Source of the DNA: Lasiosphaeris hirsuta
Lineage: Eukaryota > Ascomycota > Sordariomycetes > Sordariales > Lasiosphaeriaceae
Assembly: GCA_030549175.1 (NCBI GenBank)
Contig: JAUKUA010000001.1
Coordinates: forward strand, 3,968,001 to 4,032,000
DNA: 64,000 nt
Reading direction: 5' to 3'
In this document: one piece after another, positions 1-13,684 of the stretch
Layout of the letters: every line of letters begins with the position of its first letter
Position numbering within the stretch: the stretch's first letter is position 1
Made by a program: the position numbers and the translations under genes
Notes under the pieces: model-generated
Told to the model about the DNA's origin: nothing
The model's database searches: none
What the model saw: only the letters and a program-made list of their open reading frames with translations

Positions 1-185
1 TTCCGTCTCGCAGCCAGCTCAGCCTGCGCGCTCTCTTGGGCGCTGATGCGAGCGCCATCCCTGGCTTGCCCCTCGTCACAGGTACCAAAGTAAAGCTGAC
101 ATCAACATGGCGACTTCTGAGCCACCGACTTCGGGCGAAGCTTTTGATGCTTCAAAAATGAGCAAGGCATGTCGCATTCTCATAA

Positions 186-1127
186 TTGCGTCCACCACGC
201 ACCAATTGGGCCTCCTGCCCCAGCGCTGCCGAATTGCGTAACTTAGTGCGAAACAACTGGCTGACTCCCCTGCAGGCTCCATCGAAGTTCCTTCGAAACG
301 CCCCTCAGGATGCCCCCGCCGTGCGAGTCGGCTTCGTGAACGCCGCCGTCGGGTACGGCCTCTTCGCGGCGCGGGACCTGTGCAAGGACGAATTCATCCT
401 CCACGAGGCGCCGCTGCTGACGGCCCTGTTTAACGAGAAGTTCTCGTCGGACAAGAACCTAGTGCAGAGCCAGCACGCCGCCTACCGCAACGCCCTCGTC
501 GATGGCAACCGCGACGTGATCACGCTCGCCTTCCCCCGGCTCGCGGCCCGCAACGGGTTCGCGCCGCTCCCCTTTGACGACGCCCACACCGTGCTTGAGA
601 TGGCCCTCGGCAAGAACCTCATCCACGGCCTCTTTGGAGGATCGACCGTCACGCGCGAGCAGTACGAGGCGTACACCAGCAAGATCGACGTCGCGGCCGC
701 CCCGTCCGAGGAGGACTGCCGCCGCGCCTGCCTCGACTTCTTCAAGCACTACGCCTTTGAGGTGAAGAAGGCCCCCACAGCCGTTGCTGTTCTCCCTGCC
801 ACTACTTCTGCTGCTGCTGCGGTACCCGCTACGCGTGACGCGTGCATCTATCTGCTGGGGTCGCTTATCAATCACTGCTGCACGCCGCCGAGCCACGGGT
901 ACGCCTTTGGGCGCGGCGGCGAGATGGGGCCCAACTGCGAGTGGCGCATCGGGCCCTCGGGCCTGGCCCAGTTCATCCGGCCCAAGCATATCTGCGTGCA
1001 GGCCAAGCGGGACATCAAGGAGGGCGAGCAGCTGACGTGGGACTACGGCAAGCGCTTCAAGGGTTTTGTGTGCGAGTGCTCGACGTGCCGGGACAGCTTC
1101 ATGGGCTACTACTGCGGCGTGCTGTGA
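186..1127 (+). CDS. SET-domain protein (putative lysine methyltransferase)
   Basis: A 313-residue ORF with a SET-like architecture. SET-N features are a glycine-rich segment (VGYGLFAARDL, about residue 54) where SAM would bind. SET-C features are LINHCC (about 229), an insertion, then PNCEW, and the catalytic-tyrosine region GEQLTWDYG (about 279). A cysteine-rich post-SET tail (CECSTC) follows. Known members transfer methyl groups from SAM to lysines of histones or other proteins; the target here is unknown. The usual NHxCxPN signature is split by an insertion of roughly 20 residues. The start is uncertain: an ATG at 158 could join the frame through a weak intron (about 171-246), which would shorten the N-terminus. 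Convergent with rps15. Confidence 0.75.
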   Translation: MRPPRTNWASCPSAAELRNLVRNNWLTPLQAPSKFLRNAPQDAPAVRVGFVNAAVGYGLFAARDLCKDEFILHEAPLLTALFNEKFSSDKNLVQSQHAAYRNALVDGNRDVITLAFPRLAARNGFAPLPFDDAHTVLEMALGKNLIHGLFGGSTVTREQYEAYTSKIDVAAAPSEEDCRRACLDFFKHYAFEVKKAPTAVAVLPATTSAAAAVPATRDACIYLLGSLINHCCTPPSHGYAFGRGGEMGPNCEWRIGPSGLAQFIRPKHICVQAKRDIKEGEQLTWDYGKRFKGFVCECSTCRDSFMGYYCGVL

Positions 1128-1647
1128 GAGGCAGTGCGACGCTTCCGGCTCGGGGTCCGTCACCGGCATCTTGCGAATACTGCCCTCGCTGGATTTCTCT
1201 GTTGTTTCTTTGCCAACAAAGTGCCTCATATCAGTGGTGTGCCCAATGCAATCTGTGGGTTTCTTTCTTCGTTTACGAATGCGACGACGAGTGCGGGTAT
1301 TAGGGGGTCAACATGATAGGAAAAGTGGGACGGTCTCTTCTTGGGGGTTCTCCTCAACGTTGCTCCGTAGCGTAGGGTTCGGCTCCCCAACATAGTCACA
1401 TAGCGTTTCGCGGGTCTAGGTTTCACAATTGAGGTCACAGGGTCGAGTGTTTTTAGTTGTTTTCCACGGTTTGCCCATCCTTTGGTTCGGAATGCAGCAC
1501 TCGAATTGCTCTTTTGTTAACTATCTCGTAACCCTCAAGATAGTTGTAGGCATTGTAATCATCAATGCCATATGAGCATACCCTTGTCCGTTTTCGCCGA
1601 ATCCATGATTGACTGAATGCAAGAACCACCCATATCCCACACAGCCC
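1128..1647. other. Convergent intergenic region
   Basis: Lies between the 3' ends of the SET gene and rps15. It contains only short ORFs without family resemblance and should hold both 3' UTRs. No RNA gene or repeat was seen. Confidence 0.6.
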
Positions 1648-2500
1648 TTACTTGAGAGGAATGAAACGAGAAGAGTGCGTGGCACCGATACCTGGTCTAC
1701 CGTGCTTGACGGGCTTGCTGTGGAATAGTTAGACATCTGCCCACCCAGCTTCACCATTGGATTGGGAATCAACGTACTATGTGATCGAGAACTCGCCGAG
1801 GTAGTGGCCGACCATCTCGGGCTTGATCTCCACCTGGTTGAACTCCTTGCCGGAGTAGATGCCGATGACGCTTCCAATCATCTCGGGGACGACAATCATG
1901 TCACGCAGATGCGTCTTGACAAGGTCGGGCTTCTCGTTGGGCTTAGCCTCCTGCTTGGCCTTGCGGAGCTTCTTGATTAGGCCCATGGGCTTGCGCTTGA
2001 GGCCGCGGTTGATCCTACGGCGGGCACGGGCGTGGACGACATCGCGGAGCTCATCGGAGCCGAGGTCAAGTAGGCTGGAGAAGAGACAGGATTGTCAGCG
2101 TTTTGTTCCCTCTCTTCCAATTGCGTCATCGTGAAATTGGTTGTCCTGATATGTCCCCCATCGATCTAACCTGATGCCGCTCCTCCAGGTGTGCCAAACT
2201 CCCCATCATAGATTCCCGCCCGGCCATTTTGGGGTTGTGTTTCTGTGAGGTAGAGGGAGGGTAAAGGTGTGGGTACCTACGCTTCGAGATCGATTCCGCG
2301 GTACGAGAACTTGCGGAAAGTTCTCTTCTTCTTGATCTCAGCAGCCTGCTCGGCATCCTGGAATTTATATGTCAGTAAACACTCGTTTGCTCTCGGTCTC
2401 TGGGGCGACCGGAAAAGAGGGCTTCCGCCTTGTCTTGTCGGGGCAGCCAGGGAAGCGACAGGATGAAGCAAAACGGGGGGCGTACATATTCGTCAGCCAT
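1648..2500 (-). CDS. rps15: 40S ribosomal protein S15 (uS19)
   Basis: Four coding exons on the minus strand: 2486-2500, 2281-2357, 1778-2074 and 1648-1717, giving 152 residues. The splice phases agree exactly. Exon 1 encodes only MADEY. Exon 2 continues into [13 protein letters not shown], the conserved start of eukaryotic uS19. Exon 3 carries [15 protein letters not shown] and the [14 protein letters not shown] core. Exon 4 restores [10 protein letters not shown] and ends SSRFIPLK. The protein sits in the small-subunit head near the decoding centre and is needed for late 40S export. Donors are GTACGC, GTAGGT and GTACGT; the last intron has a CTAAC branch site close to its acceptor. The tiny first exon followed by introns is common in fungal ribosomal protein genes. 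Confidence 0.97.
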
Positions 2501-3150
2501 GTTGGCGGTTGGTGTCGATGATCAAGATTTCGCTCGGTTCGACAGTGCTGGGTATCAAAGAGCGAAATTCAGTCCGTCGCGATGTGAGAGTCGGGTGGGT
2601 TGGGGATAATGCCCTTCGCGGTAGCTTGGGAGTGGATTGGTGCTGGCCCTCTGTCTGCTGGGGGTCCACTGCAAAATTCGTAGGGCTCTGTGCCCTCACA
2701 AAAAAACCCTCGCATTGTGATTGGCGGCGGTGCAGAGTGTGGCTAGGTGTGTGGCGCGTGGGGTGGTTATATGAGTGTGGAGACCCACTCGATTCAATTC
2801 GATTCACATAGTCTAAGCTCAGTTCAATTCAACGTTTCGAAATATGAACATCTCATGTGATGGAGGCTAGGTTCCTGGTATGACCATTCTTCATTTCTTC
2901 AGCGCACACCAATCTTGTAAAAATATTTGGTTTCCTTCTTCTTTCAAATCACAGCCGAATTTGCTGTCTTTCATCTCAGGATCTCACGACAGGCCCTCGG
3001 CTTGTTCGCCAAATCACGAGCGAGTCACGGTCTAGACTTTTACTTGGTTCAGTCACCTTCTTTTCCTTCAACACACCAACGCACACCCCTTGGACGAGCT
3101 CGTCGCATCCCGGAATTGTATAAAACACATGAGATTCTAGCCGATAGTTC
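2501..3150. promoter_or_regulatory. rps15 upstream region and galactanase 3' region
   Basis: Read on the minus strand, the part next to 2500 is the rps15 promoter and 5' UTR; a TATATAA-like stretch lies near 2766-2775. The part near 3000-3150 is the 3' flank of the galactanase. No additional gene was recognised. Confidence 0.4.
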
Positions 3151-6246
<3,096 letters not shown>

Positions 6247-7123
6247 ATGCCTTCTCCCAGGCGGGTTCGCCTGCTCTTTTTCGTTGTTCTGGGTGGCGTC
6301 ATGACGCTGCTCTTCTTTACTTCGCACTACCGCCACACACGAGACGTAGACCCGCGATCGAGACAAGACTTTTACCACAAGACGGTGAATGCCATGGAAA
6401 GGGAAAGGGAGGCTAAATCTGGCGGCGGCACCCAGCAGATCATTCCGGGGCATGACCATGATGCGGATGGTGATATCGACGAGGATGATGCGATCATGGC
6501 GAGGAAAATGGCGGACCAGCTCAAGGCGGCTGAGCAAAAGGCCAAGGAGGCCGCGAGAGCGAAAGGACCAAACAAGCCCGATTCTCCTTACGACGTTGTC
6601 GGAGTTGGTAGTTCGGCAAGTGGACAGCACAAGAAGGACGCCGCCAAAGTGGACGAACAGGCTGAAGAAACGGAGGAGGATCACGAAGTTGAGATCGAGC
6701 TTAACTCTATCCTGAAGAAATCTCCAGGTAAAGCAGGAACTCTACACTGTCGTGGAGGGGAGGGGATGCGATGTCGTTAATGCTTTGTGCTGACCATTAC
6801 AACCAGTAATCATCTTCTCCAAGTCGTATTGCCCGCACTCCAAGCGAGCAAAGGGGATCCTCATGGACAAGTATATTATTGAGCCTACGCCTCATGTGGT
6901 TGAGCTGGACCAACACCCGCTGGGCCCGAAGATTCAGCAGAAACTGGCCGAAATGACAGGCCGGACAACTGTGCCCAATGTCATGATTTACGGCATAAGT
7001 ATTGGCGGCGGTGATGATATCGCCGCACTCGACAAGGAGAAGAAGTTAGCCGACAAGATCAAGGATATTGGCGGAAAGCGGATCGATGTGGCACCACGCT
7101 TCGTCGTCTCGAAGGCGGGCTAG
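6247..7123 (+). CDS. Membrane-anchored monothiol glutaredoxin (Grx6/Grx7-like)
   Basis: Two exons, 6247-6727 and 6807-7123, joined in phase inside a valine codon, giving 265 residues. A single membrane anchor follows a basic N-terminus (about residues 7-25), as in ER/Golgi glutaredoxins. Next comes a charged, probably disordered stalk of about 130 residues rich in Asp, Glu, Lys and Ala. The thioredoxin-fold domain begins at VIIFSKSYCPHS, with active site CPHS (Cys169), a single-cysteine CxxS type. The cis-proline loop is TTVPNV, and the GG-type glutathione-binding loop lies near SIGGGDDIAAL. Yeast Grx6 and Grx7 with this design act in secretory-pathway redox control and can bind Fe-S. The stalk is long compared with yeast. 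Confidence 0.9.
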
Positions 7124-8328
7124 TTCCCTCGACTGATCTGCCTCTCAACAGCGAGGCTGCCAGCACATTATCGAGCACGCCCTGTGCGGTTGTCGCCGAC
7201 AACGACTTGATTCGAATTATCCGGCAGGGTAGGAGCATGGATATGCTTTGGAATTCCCGCTCTGTCTCGTTGGATTCTCTGCTCCTCGACCAGGATCGAC
7301 AGATATCTATGGAATTACCGGCGTTTGCGGGGCCGAAACAAAGAAGCTAATCGTTGTCGGCCCGCGGGAGACCACTTGTAGATTGCGTGCGTGGATACTG
7401 ATATCACTTGACCTAAACCTTTTGCATGCTGGGGCTAGCGACCGCTGTGTGGCAGCTCAGAGGCACCTGGTTATGGGACGTACATGAGACGACCGAGATG
7501 GCCCAGCTTGGCCCGTCACGGGGAGACATGAGGGGGTAGCCAGGTGGGTGTCGTCAGAACATTGTCGTTCACGAGATAACGTTCACAGGAGATGCCACCT
7601 TGTTTGGGAGGGCATGTGGAGGTCCATTGCCGTTAGGGTTCAAACATGATAAATTACCACAGTTTCACCAGCCCATTGCTTCGAGTGTGTTGGACAACGG
7701 GCGGCTGATTCCTTGGTTTGCTCGATTACTTTGCTCCCCTTCCGTCCGTTCTTTGAACCCTTTCCGTCCGAAGCTTTTCAAATTGCCAGGCCCAGAGTTG
7801 AGGCGTTCCACGGAATGTCGAGTCAGGGGGCGCCTTCGTCATCCCCAACGGCTGATGTGGCTGCTTGGTGCGCCGGACAAGACCGCACTTGCCTAATTGC
7901 TCTCAGGTTTATTTGTTTCGCCAATTTTGTCGTCTAATCGCCCTCCCCAGGCTGCTCTCCTCAGGTCGCCCCTACCCAAATTCCAGAAAGGTGTTCACGC
8001 TTCGCACCTTGCTGGCCAGGCTCCATATGGACCCCCTGGAGGAACATTAAGCTCCTTCTCAACTACCCATCAAGGTGCGGGCCAAGAAGCAGGCAGGTAG
8101 CCTTGCTACGCCAATCGCAAACCTGAACCCATATTCACCTGAACTCCATCTTGCTGGTGTTGGGCCGTTCCTCCTCCGCAACCTTCCTCTCACCAACAAA
8201 CTATATATCTCTCACTCTCTTTTCTGGTAAATCTAGCTATATAATCCGGAACAGACTCAGTATCTTCGCGCCCCCGCCCTCCTATCCTCAACCCGAGCCA
8301 CGAACCTGAGCGACGTACGCTGCTCACC
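7124..8328. other. Intergenic region downstream of glutaredoxin
   Basis: About 1.2 kb with only short ORFs, none recognised. The last 200 bases, rich in pyrimidine tracts, are probably the promoter and 5' UTR of the gene starting at 8329. Confidence 0.45.
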
Positions 8329-9471
8329 ATGGCGATCCTCAACTCCGATATCACCCTCCTCGTGGCTGAACAGACCGACGACCTCGAGTCCTTGTCGGCC
8401 CTAATGCGCACCCAGAGAAACACGCACAGCCTCATTGCGAACAATGAGCGCTCCATAGTGAAGGCTAAGCTGGCTAGCTTTGGCCCTGAGCTGCCGCTCC
8501 CCCCTTTGGGTACGATTCTATCCTCTGCCGACCATGAAAGAGAGCAACTGCCGCCATACAGCTTTGCCACCCTTCAAGAAGTGTCGATGCGCCTCCGTCG
8601 CATCGATGTCCTATTCACATCAGACGGACCACTGATGCAAGCGATTCAATCCAGCGACTCCTTCATGGCATTGCCTAGACCCGAGCTAGCGGCCCTCGTG
8701 CGAGGACTAAAGCATGCTGCTATGCTGGCTGACCGGCTGGGAGACTGCGCTGCCGATGTCATGGTGGGGAGGGAAGCGGAAACGTCACAGAAACAGCATC
8801 AGGACGGTGGCCCTGCTGTGGACGTGAACTCAACAGACCACTGGTCCGACGTCCGAGAGATTCACCGCGCCCAGATGGATCTTATCAGGACCTTGCCCGC
8901 CCTCGACCTCGCTTACCTCTCCACCCTCACCGATTTCGCCAGCATGGCCTACGCCAACGTCCACCCCTCAGCCGCCGCCGACCCGGCCGTTTGGGAGCGT
9001 CTCGCAGCCTTTAGGGAGGTTCTACTCCGCCACGGGAGTTTTGTGCTCTGGGCGTGGCTGCAGCCCCCATCTATTCCCGCCGTCATGGCTGGCAATACTC
9101 ACGTGGCTCATAATCCCCACCACCACTCTTCGTCTCCCACCAACCACATGTCGGCGCCGGGTTCCTCACTGGCAGGGAGCGGTCAACTCAGCGGCGCTAC
9201 CGTTCCGACACTTGGACCTGCCGCGAACACAAACACACCCCTCGCTCGGTTCGTCGACCAAGCTGTTAGCAACATCCTCGAAGAAATTCAACTGTGGGAG
9301 TCGGGGGCTGGGGCTTATGAAGAAGAGGACCTGGAAAACACGGATCTAATGTTGCCAGGGTTGAAGAAGACCATCAATGAGGTGTTCCCCATCGCGAGCG
9401 ACCGGCCCGCTGCAAGGGTGGGCATCGAGATGACATTGATGCTTCTCAATGAAATCAAAGAGCACCAGTAG
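8329..9471 (+). CDS. Fungal protein of unknown function, F-box-like N-terminus
   Basis: A single 380-residue ORF. I do not recognise the whole protein. The first 50 residues (SDITLLVAEQTDDLESLSAL, then RTQRNTHSLI) have the spacing of hydrophobic residues seen in divergent F-box motifs. That would link it to SCF ubiquitin ligases, but the resemblance is weak. The middle is helical (about 90-250). A His/Ser/Gly-rich linker (about 260-300) is followed by an acidic segment and a helical C-terminus with paired leucines. The start at 8329 follows a CACC context. Its 3' flank carries a nine-base tandem repeat. Confidence 0.75.
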   Translation: MAILNSDITLLVAEQTDDLESLSALMRTQRNTHSLIANNERSIVKAKLASFGPELPLPPLGTILSSADHEREQLPPYSFATLQEVSMRLRRIDVLFTSDGPLMQAIQSSDSFMALPRPELAALVRGLKHAAMLADRLGDCAADVMVGREAETSQKQHQDGGPAVDVNSTDHWSDVREIHRAQMDLIRTLPALDLAYLSTLTDFASMAYANVHPSAAADPAVWERLAAFREVLLRHGSFVLWAWLQPPSIPAVMAGNTHVAHNPHHHSSSPTNHMSAPGSSLAGSGQLSGATVPTLGPAANTNTPLARFVDQAVSNILEEIQLWESGAGAYEEEDLENTDLMLPGLKKTINEVFPIASDRPAARVGIEMTLMLLNEIKEHQ

Positions 9472-9504
9472 ATTCTTCTCCGTGTTGGGTACATGGGGCT
9501 TGGC

Positions 9505-9549
9505 GGTGATTTCGGTGATTTCGGTGGTTTCGGTGGTTTCGGTGGCTTT
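9505..9549. repeat. Nine-base tandem repeat, five copies
   Basis: Five consecutive units of the form GGTGRTTTC (the last degenerate) lie 34 bases after the stop of the preceding gene, probably in its 3' UTR. Confidence 0.8.
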
Positions 9550-10167
9550 TGGTGTTGATTTCGGCGAGGAGTTGGCGGAAAGATAAGGAATGGTTGATGA
9601 AGAGAGATGAGAAAAGATACAAGGGAAGGCGTTTTGCGTTCGGATATCAGGGCGACGGTGGCAATGGATGGATTGAAGGTTGATGGATAATTGTAGCAAG
9701 ATTGGTTCGGCATCGCGGTACTCGGGCGGAGATGGTTAGCAAGGCAAGGCGCGATCAGATCAGGAGCACACATGGGTATTTGGAGGTTAGATCGGCCATA
9801 TCACCAAGTCGGTTTGTCGGCGGCGTGGCGGGAGGAGGACCAAGGACGTTTTCCTGTGGTTAGAGTCTAGCGAATGGTGGGGGTCGCGGATGTATTCTGC
9901 GTGCCCGTAAAAAAAGTTTGGCTTCAGTAACTAGGTAGCACTACTACGTATACGTAGCCACCACCTCCGCCAAGCAGTCTGCTGTCCTCCAGATACAAGT
10001 GCAGGTGTACACCAATGGTTCTCGAAAGAACTTGGTCATTGGTAAAACTGTTGGTGTCACTCCAAAGGACAAACGACGTTATTTACACGAGTTGAAGATT
10101 CACGGATTTTTTCCACAGTTTGTGAAATGTGCAAGGTATTCCCTCGTATGTATGTGGTCCACACATC
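9550..10167. other. Convergent intergenic region
   Basis: Lies between two convergent genes. Antisense ORFs here are low-complexity shadows of the repeat. No gene recognised. Confidence 0.5.
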
Positions 10168-11613
10168 TCAAGCAGATCCGATGCTACTGGACTCGGTACT
10201 AGTTGAAAAAGCATCCATCTTATTCTCCACCGGGGTGCTACTGTCCCCCGCCGTTGCCGTGCCAGGACCCCCGAAACTCCCTATCCTCAGTCCCGACAAC
10301 CAACTCCTCACCCCCTGCTCCGTCTCCGTTTCCTCCGCCACCACCACGGCCTCCCGCTCCGCCTCCACAGCCCGCAAGACCTTTATCCTGGAATCTGTCG
10401 ACAGCCGCCTCACCGTGGCCACGACGCCCAGCCCCACATCCGCCTGCCGCAGACCGCGGAACCCGGCCAGCCCGGTGAAGGCCTCGGCGTCGCGGTCGAA
10501 ACTCCAGCAGCTGGCCTCGTGGTATATCCAAATCACCAGCGGGGGCTGCGGGGCGGCCCGGGGCTCGGCAGGGGGCCGGAGGGACGCCTCGTTGACGCGC
10601 ACGACGAGCCCCGCGAACTCGCCGTCGTAGAGCTCGTCGGGCGTGACGATGCCCAGGGCCAGGGCCAGGGGCTCGGGCTGGAGCTTGCCCCAGTGGAAAA
10701 GCGTCGCGGCCAGGGTGTGTGCGCTGAAGAAGGTGCTTACCCGGCGTGGGACGGCGCGGTGCTTGGTCAGGGCCAAGAGGTACTTGGCGTGGAGGGTGAT
10801 GAGATGTTCGACTGGGGGCGGCGAGAAGCGGGTTTGGAGCTGCATGCTGTGGATCACGGCTTCGGAAGCGCTGGCGAAGCCTCGGTAGGCGCTGCCGTTG
10901 ATGGCTCTGGCGCCGGTTGGGAACTCTTGGGCAAAGAGCTGCTGCGTGGTGACGGCCGGTATGACGGCGTAGGGGCTGGGGGGTATGACGTAGGGAGCTG
11001 CCTCACGGGGTGGCTTCTCTGGGTGACCCCATGGGTTGTGGTGAAGATCGCGATCGTGGTCATCTTGATCGGGCGAGCTGGAGCAGATACTAGAACCACA
11101 CTCGTTAGCCAGCGATTCCACTCCGGCGGCCATGGGGCCGAGACGGGAGAGTCTTGGACTGGGGTAGGGTTGACCCGGGTTGGCTGGAATCTCTAGATTC
11201 TCGAACTTCTCGGACCTGCGGGCTAGGCGACGGGATGTAGAAGTCCATTTGCCACGGCGGACGTTTGCGTCCTTGCCAAGTATGCCATGGAAACTAGCGG
11301 CTGCTGTTGGACTGGGTGCAAGAACCCCGGCGCGTCTTGATGCCTGCTGGCTTACCTTTTCGATGTCATTCCACGCGCGCATGGCAGCTCGCTGGGGACC
11401 ACCGGACTCTATCATGGCGGCGCGGACAAACTCGTCTGTTCCGTGTGGCCCAGGGGCCAAAGGAGGGAAGCTGAAGTACGTGCTGGTAGTCGGAAGCTCG
11501 TGGGGATCGTGAAGGTGCATGCCTCTGGAGGCCGTGACCGGAGCTAACACGGGGGAGATCACCTTCCGCCTCGGGGCATGACCGAGGCCGAGTAAAGACA
11601 ACAGCATCGCCAT
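10168..11613 (-). CDS. Fungal protein of unknown function, 481 residues
   Basis: A long uninterrupted minus-strand ORF with codon use like its neighbours. I do not recognise a catalytic domain. The N-terminal third is Arg/Ser/Pro-rich and probably disordered. Residues about 230-420 look folded, with helices around LQTRFSPPPVEHLITLHAKYL and a strand-like segment PPLVIWIYHEASCWSF. The C-terminus is Ser/Thr-rich. It shares a 0.5 kb upstream region with the divergent gene at 12122. Confidence 0.7.
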   Translation of the reverse strand: MAMLLSLLGLGHAPRRKVISPVLAPVTASRGMHLHDPHELPTTSTYFSFPPLAPGPHGTDEFVRAAMIESGGPQRAAMRAWNDIEKVSQQASRRAGVLAPSPTAAASFHGILGKDANVRRGKWTSTSRRLARRSEKFENLEIPANPGQPYPSPRLSRLGPMAAGVESLANECGSSICSSSPDQDDHDRDLHHNPWGHPEKPPREAAPYVIPPSPYAVIPAVTTQQLFAQEFPTGARAINGSAYRGFASASEAVIHSMQLQTRFSPPPVEHLITLHAKYLLALTKHRAVPRRVSTFFSAHTLAATLFHWGKLQPEPLALALGIVTPDELYDGEFAGLVVRVNEASLRPPAEPRAAPQPPLVIWIYHEASCWSFDRDAEAFTGLAGFRGLRQADVGLGVVATVRRLSTDSRIKVLRAVEAEREAVVVAEETETEQGVRSWLSGLRIGSFGGPGTATAGDSSTPVENKMDAFSTSTESSSIGSA

Positions 11614-12121
11614 GTTGGAAGTCAGGGTAACGTGGCTTCACCGAGTGTGTTCGAAGGCTGGTCACGGGTACTTGAACAGATGGAAATGCTTGACTAGCCC
11701 GTCAAGCTTTTGCCAGATTCCCCTCCCTTTATGCCACTGGCTTGACAATGTTGTGTCGGGAGAGGACCATGATCAGCTGAGTTGTCACAAGGGCTAGAAG
11801 GACACTATTGAGGAACAATCAGATTGTTGGGTCCTTTGACCTGAGCTGCTCGACAAAGAAACGATTCCCTCTCCCCCCCCAGTGTATCCAACATCGCATT
11901 GTTTGGTCACTGCGCACAGAACAAGAGGCAGGCTACACAAAATCCAATACATAAAAAGCGTGCCTGTGTTTCCGTGTCGTTTACTACTGCAGATATTATC
12001 ATCATTTCTCATAGCACCGCTGCACGTCAATAAATCTCAAGCCAACCAGATCTCTCTCGCCCAAGGGATCCCCAAGCTGAGCAAGAAACAAGACTCAACA
12101 AGAAACCCAAAGACGTAACGC
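11614..12121. promoter_or_regulatory. Divergent promoter region
   Basis: The 508 bases separate two divergently transcribed ORFs, so both promoters must lie here. I see no TATA box or known operator that I can defend. Confidence 0.5.
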
Positions 12122-13684
12122 ATGTGCAAACTCGAAGTAGTCCACTACTCGTGTGGGCACAAGCACCCAGGAAGGACGCAGAAATGTAGCAAGGTCAATC
12201 TCGAGCGCAAGAAGCAACCCCTGCTGACAAGACTCTGCGGCAGTGCGCCAGAAGACTGTGGTAAGTTGGCACCAGTCAACTTCGACGCCAGAATTCCGTG
12301 TGAGGACTGCGTAAGGAAAATCGGTCGAAAGCGATTGGCAACCCAAGATAAGTCTGTCAAGTCAACTAATGCCAGGTACCAGATCCAGCATCTGCAGGAA
12401 ACATCACGAGGTACGACGGGCTTTACTTATGCACCCCCCAAAGCAGCTTCTCGCCCTGGACCCTCTCAAGAGACACGTGAGGCTACTACCGAGTTTACCT
12501 TCACGAGCCCTTGGGCCCCTACTAACCGCCAAAATAGAACTGTTCCAGCCAAATCGCGGGGTGCTAGCGAATTTGCTTTCACCGGCCCTCGAGCGCCTGT
12601 GAAAGGTCATAGTTCCCCCCCTCCAGCTCTCAAACGTTCCGGAGCTATGCGGAGTCCAAACGGCCGAACCGCTCCTCCGGCTCGGGAGCATGGTCGGACT
12701 ACCCAGAGCCGGGATAGCCGCCGTGCTCCCTCTCCGACTCTAAGCCGGGCTCAAACCGGGCCTACTAGCAGTCGTGGCCCTTCAGAACCTTCTAGGTCCC
12801 AAAAGACCCAGTCTCCTCCGCAAGCTGCGAAAGGCCACCCACCAGGCCACCCACCCACACGCACTGGCGCAAAGCATCTCCGGAAAGCCGATGTGGGAAA
12901 GAAAGGCACAGATCCTCGGGTAGGAGTGAAAGCTCGACACGAGAAGCCATTGCCAACGCTGCCTCGTTTCAACGTCGGTCGCGACAATGAAGGCCCGAGC
13001 ACGGTTCAGAATATCCCGGCGCGCAAGCCTGTGCCTCCGCCGGTGCTCCCGCCGCCTGATCAATATAGACCTAGGTCTTTGCGCGTAACCATGGAGAGCG
13101 CTACTCCGCCGCCGCTACCCGCTTGGACAAGTCATCGGGCTGCGAGTCCTGCTTTGGCACGGGGCCCACCGCTGCCACCTTTGCAGACAAGGGGAGTGTC
13201 GATAGCTGGACGGTCAACGAATACGGTATCGCCTGTCTCTTCGTCTTCGAACAGGGAATATGAAGTCAGTCCATTAAGTGCTGATTGTGGGTTCTCCCTC
13301 GGACGTCCACCGGTAAGAAGCGTTGCTGATCAACGGCCTTTGGACAGGACCTCGAGGAGCACCCGTCATCGGTCATCACGACCCTCGGAAGTGACCTTAT
13401 CCCGAACCAATAGAGGCCAGGACCGACCAGAAGCAGCGGAATTGTGGCAATTTTCGAGAAGGGAGTCCCACGGGGAACCAAACACGGCAAGCCGCGCGAG
13501 AATCAGGATACCACAATCAGTGAACCGCACGCAACCGCCTCTAGAGCACACCACCCATACTAGTGTCGGCGGCTGGCTCCAAAGGCTCCGCAACATGAAG
13601 GAAAGCAACCTGAGTGACGAGTCGTGGGTCTGTAGGGACGCAAGCCAGATTGAGAAGAACCCTCCGAAGCATGGTAGGCGGTAA
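12122..13684 (+). CDS. Fungal protein with Cys/His-rich N-terminus and disordered tail
   Basis: A 520-residue ORF. The first 70 residues carry spaced Cys and His (CKLEVVHYSCGHKHPG, then LCG, EDCG, CEDC), suggesting a small zinc-binding fold of a kind seen in fungal hypothetical proteins. The remaining 450 residues are rich in Pro, Ser, Arg and Thr with a repeated motif of the form EF-T/A-F-T-x-P-x-AP near 100-155, and are probably disordered. No enzyme motif is visible. The function is unknown; a scaffold or regulatory role would be a guess. Confidence 0.7.
   Translation: MCKLEVVHYSCGHKHPGRTQKCSKVNLERKKQPLLTRLCGSAPEDCGKLAPVNFDARIPCEDCVRKIGRKRLATQDKSVKSTNARYQIQHLQETSRGTTGFTYAPPKAASRPGPSQETREATTEFTFTSPWAPTNRQNRTVPAKSRGASEFAFTGPRAPVKGHSSPPPALKRSGAMRSPNGRTAPPAREHGRTTQSRDSRRAPSPTLSRAQTGPTSSRGPSEPSRSQKTQSPPQAAKGHPPGHPPTRTGAKHLRKADVGKKGTDPRVGVKARHEKPLPTLPRFNVGRDNEGPSTVQNIPARKPVPPPVLPPPDQYRPRSLRVTMESATPPPLPAWTSHRAASPALARGPPLPPLQTRGVSIAGRSTNTVSPVSSSSNREYEVSPLSADCGFSLGRPPVRSVADQRPLDRTSRSTRHRSSRPSEVTLSRTNRGQDRPEAAELWQFSRRESHGEPNTASRARIRIPQSVNRTQPPLEHTTHTSVGGWLQRLRNMKESNLSDESWVCRDASQIEKNPPKHGRR

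Noticed and set aside
459..1229. 256-codon ORF antisense to the SET gene
   Set aside because: It mirrors a GC-rich coding strand, lacks family motifs and overlaps a clear SET-domain frame.
2075..2280. Possible C/D-box snoRNA in rps15 intron 2
   Set aside because: A TATGATGG and a CTGA are present on the minus strand, but the C box is imperfect and no closing stem forms between the flanks.
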